Part shown: piece after piece, positions 28,180 to 37,736 of the stretch
Numbering within the stretch: position 1 is the stretch's first letter
How the letters are laid out: every line of letters starts with the position of its first letter
NCBI RefSeq assembly: GCF_018449575.1
Contig: NZ_JAAVUT010000001.1
Location: forward strand, 496,001 to 560,000
Length of the DNA: 64,000 nt
Reading direction: 5' to 3'
DNA from: Sodalis sp. dw_96
GTDB lineage: Bacteria > Pseudomonadota > Gammaproteobacteria > Enterobacterales > Enterobacteriaceae
Position numbers and translations under genes: made by a program
Notes under the pieces: generated by a model
What the model was told of the DNA's origin: nothing
The model's input: only the letters and a program-made list of their open reading frames with translations
The model's database searches: none

Positions 28180-29119
28180 CCCCCGCTTCCAGCGTGACCG
28201 GCGAGACATAGTCGTCCGGCTTGATGGCCAGCAGGTCGCATTTCAGATGGTCGATCACCAATTCGGTGGTATTGCCGATAAAGGCGGCGGAAAAGCCGGT
28301 ACGGCCGATACTGCCCAATACCACTACCCCGGCGTCAAGATGTTCGGCCAAATCCGGGATAACTTCTTCCGGCAAGCCTTTTTCAACATGGGTAAATTTC
28401 TCATCCAGCTGGAATTTTTGCCGTAGGCTTTTCATGGCGATCAAATGCTGCCCACGTATGGCATCGTTATAAACGCTGGGATCAAAATCCGGCAATTCGA
28501 TGGCGATATTGATAGGGGTCACCGGATAGGCGCCCACCAAATGCACCTCGGTTTGGTTGACCTGCTCCGCCAGCGCCAGGGTTTCGGTCACCAGCTTGAT
28601 ATTGAGCGGATCGTGATAGGGCTCTTCGCCCGACAGATTAACCGCCACCAGGGCTTTGCCGCCTTCGGGCCAGGGCTGGTCCTTGACCATCCATACCGGG
28701 CAGGGACATTTGCGCAGCAGGTGCCAGTCGGTGGGGGTAAATATCACCGATTCGAAGCGATCGTGCTGATGGGCCATTTTCAGCACCAGGTCGTGTTTGA
28801 AGGCGATGACTTCCTGAATAATGGCTTCGAACGGCCGGTTATGCCAAATGACTTTTATATCAATGGGCACGCCGCTGTGAATATAATGCTGGCACTGTTC
28901 TTCAATCCAGGCGGTCCGCTGGCTGATGACCCCTTTACGCATCGCGGTGCGCTCGTCCGGGGAGAGCAGGGTGGTCATTTCGTAGGAAAAATCATAGATG
29001 GGCAGGAAGGCTTTTATGGTGCCACCCAATTTATGTACTAAATAGACTGCCCGGCGAAGCGCCGGTTGATCATCCTGATTAGGGTCGATTGCTACTAATA
29101 GATTGTTATACTTGGCCAT
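28166..29119 (-). CDS. uspE: UspE, tandem universal stress protein
   Basis: UspE carries two UspA domains in one chain (~1-150 and ~155-300) and is linked to stress resistance and cell aggregation in E. coli. The 317-residue product starts [20 protein letters not shown], nearly the same as E. coli UspE. The conserved [19 protein letters not shown] segment of the second domain is present. Start 29119 matches the family and has GAGACTCTC upstream; the frame extends further without homology. It lies just downstream of fnr, as in E. coli. Confidence 0.95.
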   Translation of the reverse strand: MAKYNNLLVAIDPNQDDQPALRRAVYLVHKLGGTIKAFLPIYDFSYEMTTLLSPDERTAMRKGVISQRTAWIEEQCQHYIHSGVPIDIKVIWHNRPFEAIIQEVIAFKHDLVLKMAHQHDRFESVIFTPTDWHLLRKCPCPVWMVKDQPWPEGGKALVAVNLSGEEPYHDPLNIKLVTETLALAEQVNQTEVHLVGAYPVTPINIAIELPDFDPSVYNDAIRGQHLIAMKSLRQKFQLDEKFTHVEKGLPEEVIPDLAEHLDAGVVVLGSIGRTGFSAAFIGNTTELVIDHLKCDLLAIKPDDYVSPVTLEAGDQYE

Positions 29120-29244
29120 GAGAGTCTCCTCACTTCTGCAACTCGACAGAATGTTAAATAAGAGTAACTCATTGCAGCAAACACGGACAGAAGAGAAACG
29201 CAGCCGGATCAATAAAATAAGAAAATTACGTATCCGGCCCGGCG

Positions 29245-30000
29245 TCAGGCGACTTTTTGCGGCGTACCGGCCAATTCAGACAGTGCGTCACCGTCTTCAA
29301 TAGTAATATATTTGCCTTTCACCGCCAGAATGCCGCTTTTTTGGAACCGGCCCAGCAGGCGGCTGATGGTTTCCACCGTCAGGCCCAGATAATTGCCGAT
29401 ATCGCCCCGGGTCATGGTCAGCCGGAATTCACGCGGGGAGAATCCTCGCTGGGCAAAACGGCGTGAAAGATTGTAGACAAACGCCGCCAGGCGCTCTTCG
29501 GCATTCTTCTTGGAAAGCAGCAGGATCATGTCCTGATCGCCTTTGATCTCGCCGCTCATCAGCCGCATCATCTGTTGACGCAGGTTGGGCATTTTGCCGG
29601 ATAAATCATCCAGGGTTTCGAACGGTATTTCGCACACCATCGAGGTTTCCAGCGCCTGGGCAAAACTGGGATGCTGACCGGCGCCGATGGCGTCAAAACC
29701 CACCAAATCCCCCGCCAGGTGAAAACCGGTGATCTGCTCGTCGCCCTGTTCGGTTATGGTGTAGCTTTTGATGGTGCCGGAACGGATGGCATAGAGAGAT
29801 TTGAGTTCATCGCCGGCCTTGAACAACGCCTGGCCTTTTTGAATCGGCTTTTTGCGCTCAATGATATTATCGAGCTGGTCCAGCTCGTGCTCATTCAGCG
29901 TGAAAGGAATACATAATTGGCTGATACTGCAATCCTGACAATGGATGGCACAACCGCCAGACTGGATTCGTCTGATAATACGCTTTTCCTGGATGATCAT
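29245..30000 (-). CDS. fnr: FNR, oxygen-sensing transcription regulator
   Basis: FNR binds a [4Fe-4S] cluster and controls anaerobic genes. The 251-residue protein has N-terminal Cys21, Cys24 and Cys30 (in [16 protein letters not shown]) plus the fourth ligand Cys in [10 protein letters not shown] cNMP-like beta roll, the dimer helix ([20 protein letters not shown]) and the DNA-recognition helix [12 protein letters not shown] follow. ATG 30000 begins the family's [14 protein letters not shown]; the frame is open 90 codons further upstream through the neighbouring divergent promoter region. A TTGAT-N4-GTCAA site lies just upstream. Confidence 0.97.
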   Translation of the reverse strand: MIIQEKRIIRRIQSGGCAIHCQDCSISQLCIPFTLNEHELDQLDNIIERKKPIQKGQALFKAGDELKSLYAIRSGTIKSYTITEQGDEQITGFHLAGDLVGFDAIGAGQHPSFAQALETSMVCEIPFETLDDLSGKMPNLRQQMMRLMSGEIKGDQDMILLLSKKNAEERLAAFVYNLSRRFAQRGFSPREFRLTMTRGDIGNYLGLTVETISRLLGRFQKSGILAVKGKYITIEDGDALSELAGTPQKVA

Positions 30001-30021
30001 ATGTCGCCGCTCATGCAATAC

Positions 30022-30035
30022 TTGATTTGGGTCAA
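30022..30035. promoter_or_regulatory. FNR site between fnr and the hydroxyacid dehydrogenase gene
   Basis: TTGAT-TTGG-GTCAA differs from the FNR palindrome TTGAT-N4-ATCAA at one base. It is 22-35 bp upstream of the fnr start, consistent with autoregulation known in E. coli. It could also affect the divergent gene at 30203. Confidence 0.7.
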
Positions 30036-30202
30036 TTTTAACATCATTTAGTGTCGTTGATAAAGTGTCCAACGCCACGGGTGCACATTTAGTCAAAACG
30101 GTGATGTCCGAACAGGGGTTTTTCGGGTGGGTTTTGTCCGGCAATAGGAGTAATGTTAAAAGACAACCAGCCATTAACCCCTTAAAAATCAGGAGAAAGG
30201 AT

Positions 30203-31117
30203 ATGCATCGGATCGTGGGAATCATCGGCGCGGGCCACGTTGGCGCCGATACGGCTTTTTCATTGGTCACTCAGGGTTTATGCGATCAGATTATATTAAT
30301 TGATGAAAATGAAGCCAAAGCGCATAGCCAGGGCCTGGAACTGCGGGATATGGCCTCGCTGGTCTCCTCCCGCGTGCATATTGCGGTAAATGATTATGCC
30401 GCATTGCAACGGGCGCAGGTGGTAGTGATGGCGGTGGGACCCACGTCCCCGCTGCGGGAAGATCGCATGGAGGAGTTGCTGGAAACCAGCGCCGCGGTCA
30501 AGCAGGCGGTACCCCGGATCATGGAAGGGGGCTTTAGCGGTGTCTTCATTAATATTACCAATCCTTGCGATGTGATCACCCGTCTGATCCAGCATATCAG
30601 CGGACTGCCGGTTTCACAGGTGTTCGGTACCGGCACCTCGCTGGATACCGCGCGTATGAAAAGGGTGGTGGGGGAGTTTTTTGCCGTCGATCCGAAAAGC
30701 GTGGACGGCTATGTCATGGGTGAACACGGAGAATCCCAATTTGTCGCCTGGAGTACGGTACGAATCGGCGGGGTGCCCATCGGCCAGCTGGAGACCGACC
30801 GGCCCCTGGACCTGCCGGCAATGAAGGATCGGGTGCGGGTCGGCGGCTGGCAGATTCTGCAGGGCAAGGGCTGGACCAGCTTTGGTATCGCCACCGCCGC
30901 CGCCCGCCTGGTGGACGCGGTACTGTCGGACGGTCACAGCGTTTTTCCGGTCTCGGTTTGGGATAAACGGCAGGAAGTGTACATCGGTCAACCGGCGATT
31001 GTCGGCGCCGCCGGTATTGTGCAATCCGTCGCGGTGCAATTGACCGAGGAAGAGCGGCACGCCTTTGAGGCCTCCGCCAAGATTATAGACCGCGCGTTCG
31101 CCACTATCGCTTTATAG
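30203..31117 (+). CDS. L-lactate / L-2-hydroxyisocaproate dehydrogenase family enzyme
   Basis: A 304-residue NAD-dependent L-2-hydroxyacid dehydrogenase of the LDH/MDH superfamily. It shows the Rossmann motif [14 protein letters not shown], substrate-loop Arg residues in [11 protein letters not shown], the [10 protein letters not shown] block and the catalytic His in [10 protein letters not shown]. The substrate loop differs from those of canonical LDH and MDH, and the short length favours L-hicDH-type enzymes acting on branched 2-keto acids. ATG 30203 has AGGAG 7 bp upstream. It occupies the place where E. coli has ogt next to fnr, so it looks acquired. Substrate is not known. Confidence 0.82.
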   Translation: MHRIVGIIGAGHVGADTAFSLVTQGLCDQIILIDENEAKAHSQGLELRDMASLVSSRVHIAVNDYAALQRAQVVVMAVGPTSPLREDRMEELLETSAAVKQAVPRIMEGGFSGVFINITNPCDVITRLIQHISGLPVSQVFGTGTSLDTARMKRVVGEFFAVDPKSVDGYVMGEHGESQFVAWSTVRIGGVPIGQLETDRPLDLPAMKDRVRVGGWQILQGKGWTSFGIATAAARLVDAVLSDGHSVFPVSVWDKRQEVYIGQPAIVGAAGIVQSVAVQLTEEERHAFEASAKIIDRAFATIAL

Positions 31118-31126
31118 TTCCCGCTC

Positions 31127-31183
31127 TACCCGTCATCTTTCACGTTGCAGCTGTGCAGGCTGCAAGTTGATATCTATTGGGCA
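31127..31183. repeat. Short dispersed palindromic repeat, copy 1
   Basis: A ~57-bp AT/GC-mixed element with imperfect inverted ends (TACCCGTCAT ... ATTGGG) and an inner GTTGCAG...CTGCAAGTTGA palindrome. Read on the other strand it ends GTGAAAGATGACGGGTA, the same motif as the element at 58123-58189. It resembles short intergenic palindromes common in enterobacteria. Confidence 0.6.
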
Positions 31184-31348
31184 TTAAGGGTTCCGTTTCC
31201 CACGTTTAACGGCAAATTCCTGTGCCGGTGTTTTCGTAAACATCGGCAAATCAGATGAAATCCCGCCATGGCCGGTTTATAGTAAAACGGTATCAACGTA
31301 TCGGGGGCGGCCCGCCGCATCGCCGCTCCCGCCAAGCGCGAGTGACAA

Positions 31349-31918
31349 ATGATGACCTGTGATGATAAAGATTTGTTCAAAGAGGCCATGGAAGATGTCA
31401 AACCGCTAAAGGACTGGTCCAATGTGGTTTTTTTGCAGCATAAACCCCCCTGCAACGGCCGGCGGCCGGAAGTGGACGAGGTGGAGGACAATTTTCTCGT
31501 CACCGGTTACGTGGATGCAATTCCCATTGATATTCCATTGAGTTACAAACAGGACGGTATTCAGCAGGGCGTATTGGATAAGCTGAGCGAGGGCCGCTAT
31601 TCTATTGAGGCCAGCCTGAATCTTACCCGTATGCCGGTGGAAACCTGCCGTCAGAATCTATTTGCCTTTATCCGCCGCATGCAGTTTGAACAACGGCGAA
31701 CCCTGCTCATTATCCACGGCAAAGGGCGCCATGATAACAGCCACGCCAATATCGTCCGCAGTTTGGTCGCCCGCTGGCTGGCGCAGTTCGAACAGGTGCA
31801 GGCCTATTGCACCGCCCGTCCCGCTCACGGCGGCATCGGCGCATGTTATGTGGTGCTGAAAAAATCCGCCGCCGCCAGCAGTGAAAACCGTGAACGCTTT
31901 GCCCGGCGCAAATGTTGA
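31349..31918 (+). CDS. smrA: SmrA (YdaL), Smr-domain nuclease family protein
   Basis: A 189-residue protein with an N-terminal acidic helix (DDKDLFKEAMEDVKPLK) and a C-terminal Smr domain containing the typical LLIIHGKGRHD and RPAHGGIGACYVVL motifs (~120-170). Smr proteins include MutS2-linked and stand-alone nucleases acting on DNA or RNA; E. coli SmrA is the ortholog in the same chromosomal area (near fnr-uspE). A second Met directly follows the first, so the exact start is uncertain by one codon. A 230-bp gap with a palindromic repeat precedes it. Confidence 0.9.
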   Translation: MMTCDDKDLFKEAMEDVKPLKDWSNVVFLQHKPPCNGRRPEVDEVEDNFLVTGYVDAIPIDIPLSYKQDGIQQGVLDKLSEGRYSIEASLNLTRMPVETCRQNLFAFIRRMQFEQRRTLLIIHGKGRHDNSHANIVRSLVARWLAQFEQVQAYCTARPAHGGIGACYVVLKKSAAASSENRERFARRKC

Positions 31919-31999
31919 AGCCGGAACCTGTCAGTAAGCGTTTTCCTGTAAGGGGATGGGACACATTCCCTAAGCCGTTCTCTTTGACGAGGTCGTTAC

Positions 32000-32776
32000 A
32001 TGCAAGATTGGAATCCGCAGCTTTACCGTCAGTTTGAAGCAGAAAGGACCCGCCCGGCGCTGGAACTTATCGCCCGCATCGAGTCAACCGATCCCCGGCA
32101 GGTCACGGATCTCGGTTGCGGTCCCGGAAACTCCACCGAAGGATTGTTCGAGCGATTCCCCCAGGCGGTGGTAACCGGCATCGACAGCTCGGAGTCGATG
32201 CTGGACAATGCCCGGCGGCGGCTGCCGTCGTGCCGTTTCAGCCGTGAAGATATCTCAGGTTGGCAGCCGGCGGTGGCGCAGGATATTGTCTATGCCAATG
32301 CGTCGCTGCAGTGGGTGCCCGATCACCAGACCCTGTTTCCGCGCCTTTTTTCCATGGTGGCGGCCGGCGGCAGCCTGGCGGTACAGATGCCGGATAACCG
32401 CCAGGAACCCAGCCATCGGGAAATGCGCCGGGTGGCTGATGAAGGGCCTTGGCGCGATCAAATCGGCGAAGCGGCCCGGGTCCGGGTCAAAACCCTGAGT
32501 GCGGTTGAGTATTATGATCTGCTCACGCCCCATGCCGAGCGGGTGGATATCTGGCGGACCACCTACTTTCACGTGATGCCCTCGGCCCAGGCCATTGTCG
32601 AATGGGTCCGCGCCACAGGACTGCGGCCTTTCCTGGAACCTTTGACCGATGAACAAAGACCGGAATTCCTGAAAAAATACCTGCACGGGATTGAGGGTGC
32701 CTATCCTCCCCGCGTCGATGGCAGCGTGCTGCTGGCGTTTCCCCGGCTGTTTATCGTTGCCCGCAAGAGCCGGTAA
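32000..32776 (+). CDS. tam: Tam, trans-aconitate 2-methyltransferase
   Basis: Tam methylates trans-aconitate, a spontaneous by-product that inhibits aconitase, using S-adenosylmethionine in the cytoplasm. The 258-residue product begins [20 protein letters not shown]. It has the SAM-binding motif [24 protein letters not shown], the [11 protein letters not shown] block, [22 protein letters not shown] and the ending [13 protein letters not shown]. Length equals that of E. coli Tam within a few residues. A palindromic element follows 2 bp after the stop. Confidence 0.95.
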   Translation: MQDWNPQLYRQFEAERTRPALELIARIESTDPRQVTDLGCGPGNSTEGLFERFPQAVVTGIDSSESMLDNARRRLPSCRFSREDISGWQPAVAQDIVYANASLQWVPDHQTLFPRLFSMVAAGGSLAVQMPDNRQEPSHREMRRVADEGPWRDQIGEAARVRVKTLSAVEYYDLLTPHAERVDIWRTTYFHVMPSAQAIVEWVRATGLRPFLEPLTDEQRPEFLKKYLHGIEGAYPPRVDGSVLLAFPRLFIVARKSR

Positions 32777-32777
32777 A

Positions 32778-32850
32778 ACAGGTTTCGGCGGTTGAGGATA
32801 ACGTGCCCGAGCGAGACAAGGATCCTCATTGAACCGATGCCAAAACCTGT
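32778..32850. repeat. Imperfect 73-bp palindrome after tam
   Basis: The left arm ACAGGTTTCGGC..GGTT..GAGGAT pairs with the right arm ATCCTC..GAACC..GCCAAAACCTGT with three small gaps, around a ~22-bp loop. It is either a large terminator hairpin or, more likely given its size, a mobile palindromic repeat. It marks the point where base composition shifts to AT-rich. Confidence 0.65.
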
Positions 32851-33249
32851 CGGTCCGTCGAGGTGGCTCTTAGGGATGAGTGCCATCTTGCTGCCCGCGG
32901 CATCTGCCCTGCAATATGCTAAAAGAACATTAGTGAATCCCTTCATTAATGTTATATCTCACTCCCAGTGCTATAAATATCCGTTCCGGTCGCTCCCGCT
33001 ATAAACAACACACATCAAAAAAATAATACTTACCTAAGCTAAATAATCGCTTAACCAGCAACAGTAAAATTCACATGTTACTGCGGCGCGCCATGAAGAT
33101 TGAACCGGGGATGAATAACATTGCGATGCAATCCCATTATAGCTGAAATATTTAAATTTCTATTATGTACATATTGTATAGTCAATATAGTGTTTCCTTG
33201 CTTAACAAATATAGTGCGTCGATAATTATAATGCAACTAAGGGAGGAGT
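32851..33249. other. AT-rich upstream region of the AvrE-like gene
   Basis: About 400 bp without a gene, becoming strongly AT-rich. A direct repeat AATATAGTG at 33184-33192 and 33208-33216 lies ~40-60 bp before the start codon and may be a regulator site. A GAACC at 33102-33106 has no correctly spaced CCAC, so I see no hrp box. Confidence 0.55.
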
Positions 33250-36200
33250 ATGAAAGTAACTGAAGATATTTATCCTAACTACAGGGATAAAGAATATGGT
33301 AGACGAGTGACACTGAGTAATGGAGGTCGTTGTAGGGGGAATACCAATGCCGGGATATATCGCACAATGCAGAGGGTGTATAACAGCAATAATTCCTTCC
33401 TGCAAAGATACCTCTCAATGCCGGACTCCCTCAATGCCAGCAATTTGTATGATGTGTCTATTCCCGGTTCAACCGAGCGCCCGCTGCAGCGCTCGAAGAA
33501 AATGGCGAACATACATTGCGTCTGCGTCAAAGTTAAGCTGGCATATGAACGCATAAATGAGAGCAGAAGGCTGAATGCCATCAACTATGTCTATCTTGGA
33601 TCCATTCATGGCGGACCGCCGTTACATCAAGGACTTACCTTGGATGAACAGGGTAATTTATTGTTAATAAAAGGGAAAAGTAAAGATTTGTTTAAAAGTG
33701 GCTGGTTGAGCGCTGCCCGGGACTCAAAGTTTTATATTGCCAAAATTGATCTGTGGGAAGAGTATAAAATACAATTTTCTCGGTTAAGTATCAACCATGA
33801 AGGTCAACTTATTGCTTGGGCAAAGCGCGAAAACGTGCAGTATGAAATTGAATTCAACATGGAAGATATAACAAAAGAAATCTATTTAGATAGACCTGTT
33901 GATACCACTTCGCATATTGTTGTACAGGTCACAAAATTATCTATACCGGTCCATAATTATTCTTCATTGCAATTTAATTTGGATGAAAAAAATTCGATTA
34001 AATTTTTTTTTACAAATGGAGCGATCTATTTGAAGGAAATTTGGAATGATAAATATCGATACAGCTATGATCTTATGAAACATAAGCTTAATTTACCACT
34101 GCCCTCCAGGGCAAAAATTTTATCGGCAACAAAGGTGGCTAATCAAGTTAAATTATGCATTGTTCAGGATGGAGCAACGCGTATTAAGTATTTCTCACCC
34201 CATCATGTCAATATGCAGACCTGCAATGTCAAGCATTTAAGCCATAAGCCAGTACAGAATTTTTATTCGGGTACCGGCGCGGATCCTTATGAAAAGGTTC
34301 GCTCCGGTCTGCCATTTGACAGACAGAGGCTGGGTAATTTCAGTAGCAAGAATATCCCTCTTCTTTCTTCTTTGATTGAAAATTTCCGCGGAAATTTTAA
34401 AAAAGCTAAAAATGCCCATTTCGCCGGAGATAACTACCGAACCGGACGCTTTCTGGTAAAAGCCATCGACCCCGGCGTGCAATGCGTGGTTGAAACGGTG
34501 AGGGAGGCAGTCTCGCCAAAAACGCCTTCATCCGGTTTGGCCCAGCGTCAGGGCATCGTCCAGGAGATCTCACAACTCAGCGGTTTTGTGCAGGATACGA
34601 GGCTCGACAAGGTTTTTTCTTCCGCCAGCGATTATTTCAATAAGACGACCCCGTTGGCGCAAAACCTGAAGCTTTCGTTAAGTCTGTTAGAGGAAAATGA
34701 TTCCGTTTCATTAAAAATCAGCAAAAATGCCGCGCTTTTTTTTGGCATCGCGGCAGCCGGCATCCCTTTCGTGGGATGGTTTGCCGGGGTATTGGCGCGC
34801 CGGGGTAATGAGGTGAGTCTGACCCTTACGAAAAGCGAGAGCGGTAATATCTATTTTAGTTTTATCAAAAACAACGCCAACTCGCTGGTGGTATTGGCCG
34901 GTACCGGCCAGGGTTTGGAAGATAAAGGTAAACTTCTCTCGGCAAGCGGTATTGATTTCATCACCTTTCTCCCCGTGGAGGCCAATCTCATATTGGCGGG
35001 CAATTCTGAGAATGAGCATAGTTTTAATTTTGAAATAAAATGGTGCGATATAGACTTTTTTTTGGAAAAACTTTTGAATCCGGGCGATATGATTGAGCAG
35101 GTGGAGGAATGGGTGACGGGCGCAACGCTGAAAAAAACCAGGGACAAAAACATCACCTTGTCATTGGAGGCTAAAAGTGAACTTCGGGGTCAGGTCGGTT
35201 TTATGGCAAACGCCAATACCTTTCTTGTGCTGCCACGCACCGCAATGGGCGCCGCCGCCACCGTGAATTTTTGCGATTATGCTAAAAGTGAAAGTGTCAC
35301 CATAAGCGACTTCGGTGATAAAAATAATCTTTTAAAAGAAAAATCTTCCAAAACCATTTTCCTGAGCTCGTCGTTGAATGCGTACGATGAAATAAAGATC
35401 ATGCCCATCGCCTTGACCGGTTTGAATGCGCCGGGAAATCAAATTATGTGTTACCCACTGCCGCTGGTTGAGGAATCGAATCAACAATTACCCTTTAACC
35501 ATAATAAAGTTTCCCGCTTTTTTCATTTAGATGACAAATCGCTGCATCAGAAATTTCCCCCCCTGGGTGTAGTGGAAGGAAATATAACGGATACGACCGT
35601 TGAAAGCGACAGTCTCACCGGGGCGCAAATCAACGGCCCGGAGCGCTCGGAGTTGCCTCTTAACCTCAACGGCCCCTACGGCGGGGTGCAGGAGTTGATT
35701 GAAAGTCTCAAACTGGCGTTGAAACGGGCGAGTACCGATGAACATGGTTATCAATCTATAAAACCGGGTGAAAGCCTCGGCAGCTTTATCATCTCCTCGG
35801 GAGATTTCAAAGAAAATCTGCTGTTGGCGGCAAAAAACCTTCGGCCGCAGGTGTCGCCCTTTACCCCTGACGCTAAACCAACCTTTCGGACGCGGATCAA
35901 CCGGGCCCTGAAACCTTGGACCAAAAATACCACCCTGCGAGAATATTTAACGCAACAGGCCGGAAAGAATGTTTCCAATGATGGTCCCGCCGCCGACTCC
36001 GCGCGCACGGCGTTTGATTTTGTCAAAGCGATAGAGAAATATGCGGCGCGAAGCAATCGGAAAAGTAATGGAAAACGATCCGCTGTCATGGCGGTAGCCA
36101 CGTACCGCTTACAGAAACATACCCGTGATGTGTTTGGTAAAGAGTTTGATCGGATTTGCGATTCCGTGAATCAAAAAAGCGAGGCGGGGAGGATTATAGA

Positions 36201-36480
36201 CAGCGAGCTGCGCTGGTTAATGGATCTCAAGCAATTGCTTTTGGTTGATAAATCAGGAAAAAATCCATTTTATCAACTGGATAATATCGCAATGGTCAGG
36301 CAAAACGCCATCACTCTTGAAGTCAGTACGCTGCCTTTTACCCTCTTTCATATTGCTCGTAAAACCACGTTGGTTTATTCCAAATCACTTTCCACTATCA
36401 ATTTTGAATACCGCGATGGTGAATTATTCCCCTATAAATTTATCTCGTCCGCCAAAATCATGCCGGATCTGTTCTTATAG
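33250..36480 (+). CDS. Divergent orphan AvrE/DspE-family protein
   Basis: This 1076-residue protein is not annotated by simple motifs, but its C-terminal half follows the order of the DspE C-terminal beta region. LKLSLSLLEENDSVSLK corresponds to DspE LKDTALSLDSNENISFR, and NEVSLTLTKSESGNIYFSF to YGLSFSRADYGINVSF. HSFNFEIKWCDIDFFLEKL corresponds to NVTFNLSEAELPGFIDAL, and KNITLSLEAKSELRGQVGF to TTMSFDVDANFSLIGGF. The end KSLSTINFEYRDGELFPYKF matches NLGTFTFGYGEDQDTP. The N-terminal half has propeller-like strands but is shorter, explaining 1076 versus 1889 residues. GGGAGGAG precedes ATG 33250. It has no hrp box, no chaperone gene and a much lower GC content at its 5' end than its neighbours. 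Confidence 0.65.
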   Translation: MKVTEDIYPNYRDKEYGRRVTLSNGGRCRGNTNAGIYRTMQRVYNSNNSFLQRYLSMPDSLNASNLYDVSIPGSTERPLQRSKKMANIHCVCVKVKLAYERINESRRLNAINYVYLGSIHGGPPLHQGLTLDEQGNLLLIKGKSKDLFKSGWLSAARDSKFYIAKIDLWEEYKIQFSRLSINHEGQLIAWAKRENVQYEIEFNMEDITKEIYLDRPVDTTSHIVVQVTKLSIPVHNYSSLQFNLDEKNSIKFFFTNGAIYLKEIWNDKYRYSYDLMKHKLNLPLPSRAKILSATKVANQVKLCIVQDGATRIKYFSPHHVNMQTCNVKHLSHKPVQNFYSGTGADPYEKVRSGLPFDRQRLGNFSSKNIPLLSSLIENFRGNFKKAKNAHFAGDNYRTGRFLVKAIDPGVQCVVETVREAVSPKTPSSGLAQRQGIVQEISQLSGFVQDTRLDKVFSSASDYFNKTTPLAQNLKLSLSLLEENDSVSLKISKNAALFFGIAAAGIPFVGWFAGVLARRGNEVSLTLTKSESGNIYFSFIKNNANSLVVLAGTGQGLEDKGKLLSASGIDFITFLPVEANLILAGNSENEHSFNFEIKWCDIDFFLEKLLNPGDMIEQVEEWVTGATLKKTRDKNITLSLEAKSELRGQVGFMANANTFLVLPRTAMGAAATVNFCDYAKSESVTISDFGDKNNLLKEKSSKTIFLSSSLNAYDEIKIMPIALTGLNAPGNQIMCYPLPLVEESNQQLPFNHNKVSRFFHLDDKSLHQKFPPLGVVEGNITDTTVESDSLTGAQINGPERSELPLNLNGPYGGVQELIESLKLALKRASTDEHGYQSIKPGESLGSFIISSGDFKENLLLAAKNLRPQVSPFTPDAKPTFRTRINRALKPWTKNTTLREYLTQQAGKNVSNDGPAADSARTAFDFVKAIEKYAARSNRKSNGKRSAVMAVATYRLQKHTRDVFGKEFDRICDSVNQKSEAGRIIDSELRWLMDLKQLLLVDKSGKNPFYQLDNIAMVRQNAITLEVSTLPFTLFHIARKTTLVYSKSLSTINFEYRDGELFPYKFISSAKIMPDLFL

Positions 36481-36505
36481 GTAAAGCCGGCAACCCTTCC
36501 GTATT

Positions 36506-36551
36506 TGTCTTTATGTAGACATTAACTTTTGAATAGTCTATTCTAAGACTA
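36506..36551. promoter_or_regulatory. Double operator of the Xre-RES operon
   Basis: Two inverted repeats of the form GTCT-N6-AGAC: TGTCT-TTATGT-AGACA (36506-36521) and TAGTCT-ATTCTA-AGACTA (36534-36551). Their centres are 29 bp apart, about three helical turns, so two repressor dimers would sit on one DNA face. They lie 20-65 bp upstream of the antitoxin ATG, as expected for autoregulation. Confidence 0.7.
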
Positions 36552-36570
36552 AAGCCGAAGGGGATATGTC

Positions 36571-36975
36571 ATGGCGATACCGCAGAAATTAGACCGCTAT
36601 CAAGATAAAAAAAGAGCCGCCGCAGTCGGTTTAAAGGCGGCTATGTCCATTTTGGATAAATGGGGCAGCACGCCGGAACAGATACAGTCCATACTTCAAA
36701 TGTCTAAAGCGTCCTTTTATAAATTCAGGAAGGACCCGGGGGCGGCGCAATTGAGCCACGATCAATTCGAACGTCTGAGTTATCTGCTGAACATTCATGC
36801 CGCGCTGCGTACGCTGTTTGAAAATCCGGAAAACATTTACGGTTTTATGGCGATGAAAAATCACAACTCTTATTTTAACGGGCAGGCGCCGCTGGAGCTG
36901 ATTGGCACCGGCCATTTCGGCACTCTGTATGAAGTGTATAAGCATATAGATGCGTTGCGTGGCGGCCTATGGTGA
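36571..36975 (+). CDS. Xre/MbcA/ParS-type antitoxin of a RES toxin
   Basis: A 134-residue protein with an N-terminal helix-turn-helix (about residues 20-60: ILDKWGSTPEQIQSILQMSK) and the C-terminal MbcA/ParS/Xre antitoxin-binding domain (around LSYLLNIHAALRTLFENPEN and the FNGQAPLELI segment). The C-terminal LRGGLW motif is typical of these antitoxins. It neutralises the neighbouring RES-domain toxin and probably represses its own promoter through the paired operators upstream. It overlaps the toxin start by 7 bp, so toxin translation is coupled. Confidence 0.88.
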   Translation: MAIPQKLDRYQDKKRAAAVGLKAAMSILDKWGSTPEQIQSILQMSKASFYKFRKDPGAAQLSHDQFERLSYLLNIHAALRTLFENPENIYGFMAMKNHNSYFNGQAPLELIGTGHFGTLYEVYKHIDALRGGLW

Positions 36976-37682
36976 TAAAAGAGCCGGTGGAGCTTCCCTC
37001 GCTTAATATTCAACGGCAGCGGGGTTATCGCCTGATTAATTCAAAGTATCCGCCCATCGCGTTGTTTGACGACGTCGCCGATGAGGAGGAGTTTGAAACC
37101 CTTTATGAGTTACAGGCGCTAACGAATCCACGTTTGCAAAACAGCGCCGGATTACCGGGTTTTTTGCCGGCCGGCGAGATTCCTTTCGGCATAACCGGCT
37201 GTTCCTATGCCGTGGCGCCCTTTACCCATGTCAATCCCTTGGGCAGCCGCTTTTCCGACGGCTCGTACGGCATGTTGTATATTGCCGATGATATGACCAC
37301 CGCCTTGACGGAGGTGACCTATCATCAGGAACATTACTGGCAACAAGTCGAAGGTTTGAAATATGATCGCATGGTGATGCGCAGCCTGGTTTTTATCTTC
37401 GACCCGGAGCCGGCGACCGATGCGCTGGTGCTACCGTTTTCCCATCCGATTTACGATGCCCATAGCTATAATGCCGCAAGAGCGTTGGGGCTGTCCCTGA
37501 AAAACCAAGGCTGCAGGTCGTTGCGCTATCGTTCAGTCAGGCGGGCGGACTCGGTGTGCTGGGGTTTGTTCACCCCGAAGGGCGTGAAAAGCGTACTGCA
37601 AAGCGCACATTATGAATTTATCTGGGATGGGAAAAAGATCGACAAGATCGATCGCATTGTCTCCGCGCATACACTCAAGTAA
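36969..37682 (+). CDS. RES-domain toxin
   Basis: RES-domain proteins are type II toxins that degrade NAD+ and arrest growth. The 237-residue product has the RES fold with its conserved Arg, Glu and Ser: RF in LGSRFSDGSYGMLYIADD, Glu in TALTEVTYHQEHYW, Ser in the HSYNAARALGLSLK segment. It is somewhat longer at its N-terminus than minimal RES toxins. It overlaps the Xre antitoxin and together they make a complete pair beside the AvrE-like gene and the pdu operon. The pair is presumably active. Confidence 0.88.
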   Translation: MVIKEPVELPSLNIQRQRGYRLINSKYPPIALFDDVADEEEFETLYELQALTNPRLQNSAGLPGFLPAGEIPFGITGCSYAVAPFTHVNPLGSRFSDGSYGMLYIADDMTTALTEVTYHQEHYWQQVEGLKYDRMVMRSLVFIFDPEPATDALVLPFSHPIYDAHSYNAARALGLSLKNQGCRSLRYRSVRRADSVCWGLFTPKGVKSVLQSAHYEFIWDGKKIDKIDRIVSAHTLK

Positions 37683-37736
37683 TCCGCGCATTTCCAAATA
37701 CGTTATTCCTTTCTGATGTGGCGATTTACAACAGGA

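Noticed and set aside
33101-33139. hrp-box-like TGAACC and CCCATTA upstream of the AvrE-like gene
   Set aside because: Spacing is 26 bp rather than 15-16 and the -10 block is CCCA, so HrpL should not use it.
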